A stretch of 64,000 nucleotides of DNA from Molanna angustata (lineage: Eukaryota; Arthropoda; Insecta; Trichoptera; Molannidae): the NCBI GenBank assembly GCA_963576475.1, contig OY754990.1, positions 14,687,061-14,751,060 of the forward strand, given 5' to 3'. The position numbers were made by a program, and so were the translations under genes. The notes under the pieces were generated by a model. It searched no databases and had not been told where the DNA came from. It saw nothing but the letters and a program-made list of their open reading frames with translations. Positions 59,391-64,000 of the stretch are shown here, piece after piece. How positions within the stretch are numbered: the first letter of the stretch is position 1; every line of letters begins with the position of its first letter.

Positions 59391-60850
59391 TCGAAATTGC
59401 CTAAACTAGGTTGGTACGTCTGTGCGAGTAGCTTTTACAGGCATTGGCCGGAAAGAAAAATTGATAGCCATTCGCGCTGACCCACCTCCGTAGATAGTCG
59501 ATCTATCCGTGTTAAATTATTGTACAAATTTTATATATTATGGTTTTTTTAGTGAGTAATAAATAACCGTAAGTAATTATTTCTTTTCATTGCAAGATGC
59601 TTTCAAACAGTCATATTGTTTTTACCAGTCATTCAATATAAGAACACGCGTATTGGGTAGGTCGTTTGTCGACACATGTTTATCAGTTTCATTCAGTATA
59701 TTATCCAACTGTCGATTCGTTCAAGAGAATGAAATTCTATTGAAGGAAGAGGCAGCTTAAATCCTAGATACGCGAGAATTGTATGCAGGGTCTACTTTTT
59801 TCACGGCTTTTCCAACTTTGAAGTCAAAAAAACACCAACTTAGAGGCTTCGCAGCATATACGTTCCACATACGGATTTACTCAGAATTTGGAGTAGAACA
59901 TTTCGTGTGTCTGTCTGTCTGTGTGTCCCCCCCCCCTTATAACTTTTTGATCCCCTCAATTTACAGAGCCCAAAATTTCAAAATATATAAATAGTTATAG
60001 GCCTACAAAACTCAGAATTTTGAACTTTTGTATCAGTCAACTTTTGAATTTTTGGTTTATTTTTCCAAATATCTCAGAAACCATAAAAGCTAGAACGCTG
60101 AAAATTGGTAGATACAAACATAGACAAATATAAAATCTAAAGTGATTTTTTCATAAAAATTCCAGGGTTTCTCAAACATTTTTTATTAAGAAAATATTTT
60201 TAACTGTATGAGTTTAACTGCCTATATTTCCAATTTTTTTAAAAATATCGAAAAAAGCCGAAACACCCCAAATAGATAATTTAATTTTCTATAAAAAATA
60301 TCACTATTGTAGAAGTAGGTACATCTTTATTTTTTTTAAACAAATTTTATAAAAATTTAATTTAGTGACGACATTGCTTCATACAATTTGTGTGGCAGTC
60401 GCCTATACACATACTAAAATCTCCAAACGTACATACAGAACCATCATGCTGTTTTCATATTCCGGGCAGGAAAAGAGGACTGACCTCCATACTGTCCTAT
60501 TTTGACATACATACCTACGCGTGTTGTATAGAAAACAAAATATCCTAAAATATTCAATAATTTGGATTTATAGGTTTAAAGTTTGGTACTTATTCTTCAA
60601 CTATACATACTATTGCTATCGACAGTTGGATCTCATGTGTTACATGCAACTAGTTTTAACAAATATGTATATATTGATGGATCTGGTGTGTTGGCAATCA
60701 CCTCTCCAATACCTCCAAAATACGATATGGAATTCAGTTAATTAAACAGCAAAATATACAGCATAAGGTTTATTGTAGAATAACGTCATTAATGCAAAAG
60801 CACTTACAACAAAATGATAATTGAACATATTTATGTTAATGAACTATGTG
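59391..60850. other. Nothing recognised
   Basis: AT-rich with a C9 run at 59928-59937. No ORF or element with support. Confidence 0.4.
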
Positions 60851-62407
60851 TTAATCGTTTTTCTCTTGTTTTATATTGCCAACACGTGAAAACAAGGCTT
60901 TGTCCCTCAGTCTCCTCAAAAGTAAAAGTTCGTTGTAGGTTGCACCATTCTCTTCAGCCCATTGCAAACCCAGCTCAAATGCACTGATCGCATTCTCTGC
61001 TGCCACTTGAGGAACAGTTGGAATTACTTCATCGTCATCTTCTTGTTTTACTATTGTAGAATTTGAAACCTGTTTGATAATGTCTTCGTCAGACATTTCA
61101 CTATAGTCACTTTCGTCTTCGTCCTCTGCACGGCACCAGTTTTCCAAATCTTCCAAACTGATCCGTGTTTCGGCAGCGACTTGCTCTATGACTTTCGAAG
61201 CAACATTGATTTGGGGGGGATTGTTGGGAGCGGTGACAATATCTGGCCACAAGTTTTCCCATGACGCCGCAATGGCCGATGTGGGCAATGCGTTCCAGGA
61301 TTGACAAAGAGCAAAAACCAAGTCTTTCATGTTGAAGTCTTTTAATGTTCTTTCTATAGGCTGGTTTTTTGATACGGCTGTCAGTAGAAGGTTTCTCTTG
61401 TAGTCTTGCTTGACAAACTGAATGATGCGCAGATCCGTTGGTTGAATTAGCGCAGTGCAGCTTGATGGATAGAACATTGCAGTGATGCATTTATCGTCTG
61501 TTATCAGTGCTTCATCAGACGGATGACCGGGGGCGTTTTTGAGAAGCAATAACGCCTTTTGAGGAAGATTATGATCTTTCAACCATTTCCTAACTTCTGG
61601 CACGAAGCAGTCATTGAACCACTTTTTGAAAAGGTCTATTGTCATCAACGCACTTTTTTGTCCATAATAGTGTACAGGTAAATCAATGTTTTTGAATTCA
61701 CTTGGATTCTTAGATTTTCCAACGACCACCATTTGAAGCGTGTGCGTACCCGTAGCGTTAGCACATGTTGATATGGTCACACGTTCTTTGCTCAACTTAC
61801 GTCCAGGTACAGATTTCTTGTCATGTGTAACAAAAGTTTTGCTAGGTATAAGACGCCAAAAAAGCCCTGATTCATCTGCATTGTATACCTGTGAAGGACG
61901 AAGATCCAAGTCTTTCACTTTTTGTAAAAATCTCAATTTGAACGGCTCTATGCAGGATTCATCCCTGGAGATTTTTTCTCCTGTTACAGTCACATAACGT
62001 ATTCCATAACGAATTTTGAAGCGTTCCAACCATCCCTTGCTAGCAACAAAGTCATCTTTTTTTGTTATCTCATTGTAAAAAAACCTAGCTTTCGAGGTCA
62101 ACGTGTGCCCAGAAATGGGCGTATGCCTCTTTCTTTCTCGAAGAAACCACATGAACAGAGCATCCTCCATCTCTGGATGTTTAGCTTTCTTGAGTGTCTG
62201 CCTCTTGCCTGATCTACGGGCACTTGTTGACACGAACTTTTGAATATTCACGCCGTTCTTTTTGATGTCGTAGATCGTGGACCGTCCCAGGCCATATTCA
62301 CTCACCAAACTATTGACTGATTCGTTACGATTTAAGCGGTTCAAAATTTCATTTTTTTCTCTGATTGTTAATGTTTTGTGCTTTCGCTTTTGGGTCTGCG
62401 AAGACAT
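60851..62407 (-). CDS. Tigger/pogo-type transposase (jerky-like), intact ORF with altered catalytic site
   Basis: 518 codons without a break, starting at the ATG at 62405-62407 (MSSQTQKRKHK); an earlier start at 62443 would add 12 hydrophobic residues and fits the family less well. Residues about 7-55: CENP-B-type N-terminal HTH (KTLTIREKNEILNRL ... GLGRSTIYDIKK). About 75-145: Tc5-type HTH (MEDALFMWFLRERK, ISGHTLTSKA, ASKGWLERFK). About 165-370: DDE_1 domain with YNADESGLFW (Asp178) and IQPTD (Asp325). The middle motif reads LLLLKNAPGHPS with Lys290, where pogo/Tigger enzymes have Asp (LLLDNAPGHP). The C-terminus is acidic (EDEDESDYSEMSDED). Lys290 predicts loss of DNA cleavage. The ORF could still bind DNA, act as a dominant competitor, or be a very young dead copy. 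Domestication is possible but unsupported here. Confidence 0.9.
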   Translation of the reverse strand: MSSQTQKRKHKTLTIREKNEILNRLNRNESVNSLVSEYGLGRSTIYDIKKNGVNIQKFVSTSARRSGKRQTLKKAKHPEMEDALFMWFLRERKRHTPISGHTLTSKARFFYNEITKKDDFVASKGWLERFKIRYGIRYVTVTGEKISRDESCIEPFKLRFLQKVKDLDLRPSQVYNADESGLFWRLIPSKTFVTHDKKSVPGRKLSKERVTISTCANATGTHTLQMVVVGKSKNPSEFKNIDLPVHYYGQKSALMTIDLFKKWFNDCFVPEVRKWLKDHNLPQKALLLLKNAPGHPSDEALITDDKCITAMFYPSSCTALIQPTDLRIIQFVKQDYKRNLLLTAVSKNQPIERTLKDFNMKDLVFALCQSWNALPTSAIAASWENLWPDIVTAPNNPPQINVASKVIEQVAAETRISLEDLENWCRAEDEDESDYSEMSDEDIIKQVSNSTIVKQEDDDEVIPTVPQVAAENAISAFELGLQWAEENGATYNELLLLRRLRDKALFSRVGNIKQEKND

Positions 62408-62439
62408 TATAATATGAATGAACAAATAGTGAACATTGA

Positions 62440-62546
62440 ACACCCGTCAGGCAGCTACCGCGGTCGCACTCAGACTGAGGCAATACGCATGTCGGATTAA
62501 AGGGGGTGCCGGATTATACAGGGACCGGATCACCGGGGGGTTCAGT
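62440..62546 (-). mobile_element. Probable 5' end of the Tigger element
   Basis: On the minus strand it starts TACTGAACCCCCCGGTGATC, then CGGTCCCTGTATAATCCGGC and CCCCCTTTAATCCGAC, GC-rich text typical of Tigger termini. TA would be the target site. I found no matching inverted end near 60750, so that side is probably truncated. Confidence 0.55.
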
Positions 62547-62954
62547 ATGAATTTCATTCAACGATCCAATGGCGTGTTAAACGAGATTTCATAGGCAAAG
62601 AAGTGAGGGGAGGCTTGGGGCATGAGGAGATACAGTAACTGGAAACAGTACAGCAAAATTGGGGAGCGCAGTAGATCTTAAAAATCGCAGTACACGACAC
62701 CACCCCAATCAAAAATAATTTATTTATTTATAAACGGCAGAAATTGCCTTTTACGTACATAGATAAAGCACATATTGATGATAAAAATATAAAGAATAAG
62801 AAAAAAAACAATTAGGTAGGTACATACTTGTCAAAAAATATATACCTACCTAAAGAGTTAAACAATAAATTCAAGAATAAAAAAAAATAATAGATATAAA
62901 CAAACATAAAAAAAGATAAACAAATACACTCAAAATAAAACAAAGCATTAAATA
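62547..62954. other. LINE tail traces, otherwise nothing
   Basis: CAGAAATTGCCTTTTACGTA at 62738 resembles a LINE-tail hairpin arm. Confidence 0.35.
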
Positions 62955-63470
62955 AATGAGTGTTTTGTGGCCAACGCTAAACTTCTCACTAACAAGTCAC
63001 TCCATAAAGTATTCATATTTTGTATGGAAAATTTTCAGCATTTTCATGAAATGAGTTTGTTCAATTATTTTTTTATTTAATTATTTTATTATGAAAATTT
63101 GATAATTCTTCAATGCCATTTTATGAATGTGATGTGCCTTTTTACCGAATTGAAAATAAAAATAACACATTTCTAGTTTCCTGAGCTTGGGGTCACTTTG
63201 AAATATTTGACATTTAAACAAATTGAGAAGCACTATTCAGATATCCTTCAAAATCTAATGGGGTCTAAGCGAGTATTAGATATACATATTTGCAAAATTT
63301 GAAAAGAATCGAATGAGTACTTTAGTCTATAATCTATAAAGTAAAATAAACACGCCGTACATAGCACATAGCACACAGATACATTGTGATGAAACTTTCT
63401 GAACACAATCTCAGCATGATACTAGTTGATAATCTGCAATAAAAAAAATGTATTTTACATGTATTTTTGT
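62955..63470 (-). mobile_element. Four-copy TIR-like element, copy 4
   Basis: GTGGCCAACGCTAAACTTCT, CTCACTAACAAGTC, then the inverse body (GTACTTTAGTCTATAATC, CTCAGCATGATACTAG). Confidence 0.72.
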
Positions 63471-63639
63471 ATGATAAACGTCGGGTTGCCGCCACTGAAA
63501 CTGAAATGATGTGTCATCTGCCAATGGACTTCTGCAGAGCTACAAAAAATATGACCAACGGCTGAGAAGGCCCTATTTGCTTCTAAATATAAATACATTC
63601 CATGCATATTTGAAATTAACTGGATAGAGCCAATAAAGT

Positions 63640-64000
63640 GGCTTACTTAACCTAAACCTAAGAGATACTCCAAGGACCAAATTTACAAAGACAGTGGTTT
63701 TTTAGGTATTAGACAGTTATACATGAAAATTATAATGACCTACCTTCATAAACACATGACGGAATTCTTACCTGACTACGTTTTCTCCAACAGTACCCGA
63801 AATAGACAACAAATAAGACCCCCCACTAATAAGGATGACTTTTGTCCAGCGACATTACCCCTTTCTTGCTCCTAGACTTTACAATAAAATATTACCTGAC
63901 ATAGAACACAATATCTTACGCTACGAAACAAACTTCAAAAAACTGGTAATTGACTGGCTAAAAAGAAACGGTAGAATACAATCTTGTCATGTCCTGTTAA
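63640..64000 (+). mobile_element. LINE 3' ORF fragment
   Basis: Encodes TYLHKHMTEFLPDYVFSN, PTLLLLDFTIKYYLT-equivalent text (LPLSCS.TLQ.NIT), and NILRYETNFKKLVIDWLKRN. Same family as 300-735 but in opposite orientation. Continues past the window. Confidence 0.7.

Overview
This is an AT-rich insect genomic window, most likely lepidopteran. That reading rests on the density of RTE and Jockey-like retrotransposon tails, TATG/ACAT microsatellites, tRNA-derived SINEs and TIR elements, and on the insect-type Ig/FN3 gene. The lineage is an inference from style; nothing in the sequence names the species.

The only host gene I can support lies on the minus strand and runs through positions 48756 down to 846. 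It encodes a nephrin-type cell-adhesion receptor of the Sticks-and-stones/Hibris (Sns/Hbs) family. I could place 22 exons, all with GT/AG borders and compatible phases. In order they encode the end of one Ig domain, six further Ig domains, one FN3 domain, a transmembrane segment and a Tyr/Pro/His-rich cytoplasmic tail. The gene is open at both ends: N-terminal exons lie beyond the right side and the last tail exon(s) beyond the left side. About 1,030 codons are visible per isoform. Two positions carry duplicated exons of identical phase. There are two different transmembrane exons (9036-9221 and 7885-8043) and two versions of the first part of one Ig domain (18879-18962 and 18620-18700). Either choice keeps the frame, so the locus looks able to make isoforms differing in an Ig half-domain and in the membrane/juxtamembrane segment. 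A decayed inverted copy of part of the FN3 exon sits at about 23942-24013 inside another intron.

The introns and the 5' flank are built from transposable elements. They include at least two RTE-type families (4182-4766, 29309-29917, 32713-33535, 19040-19396; and 19655-20095, 27945-30020), a 3' half RTE at 58002-59110, and several Jockey-like LINE ends (2925, 30560, 34870, 36990, 41385, 51795-54035, 55396-59390, 63640-64000). Also present are RNase H-bearing LINE pieces (16085, 46210), six tRNA-derived SINE copies, two hAT-type non-autonomous elements with perfect 8-bp target duplications, several TIR/foldback elements, and a nearly intact Tigger/pogo-type transposase gene (60851-62407) whose second catalytic Asp position reads Lys.

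Three patterns stand out beyond the gene. First, at least five minisatellites have repeat units that contain the terminal codons, often the stop codon, of a non-LTR retrotransposon ORF: 83 bp at 14.4 kb, 31 bp at 15.4 kb, 51 bp at 26.7 kb, 73 bp at 52 kb and 116 bp at 55.4 kb. Retrotransposon 3' ends here seem to seed tandem arrays repeatedly. Second, a palindromic element occurs twice (1652-2072, 40813-41355) with 15- and 13-bp target duplications and an asymmetric tail, which suggests retroposition of an inverted dimer. Third, three LINE tails share a stem-loop whose stem bases covary.
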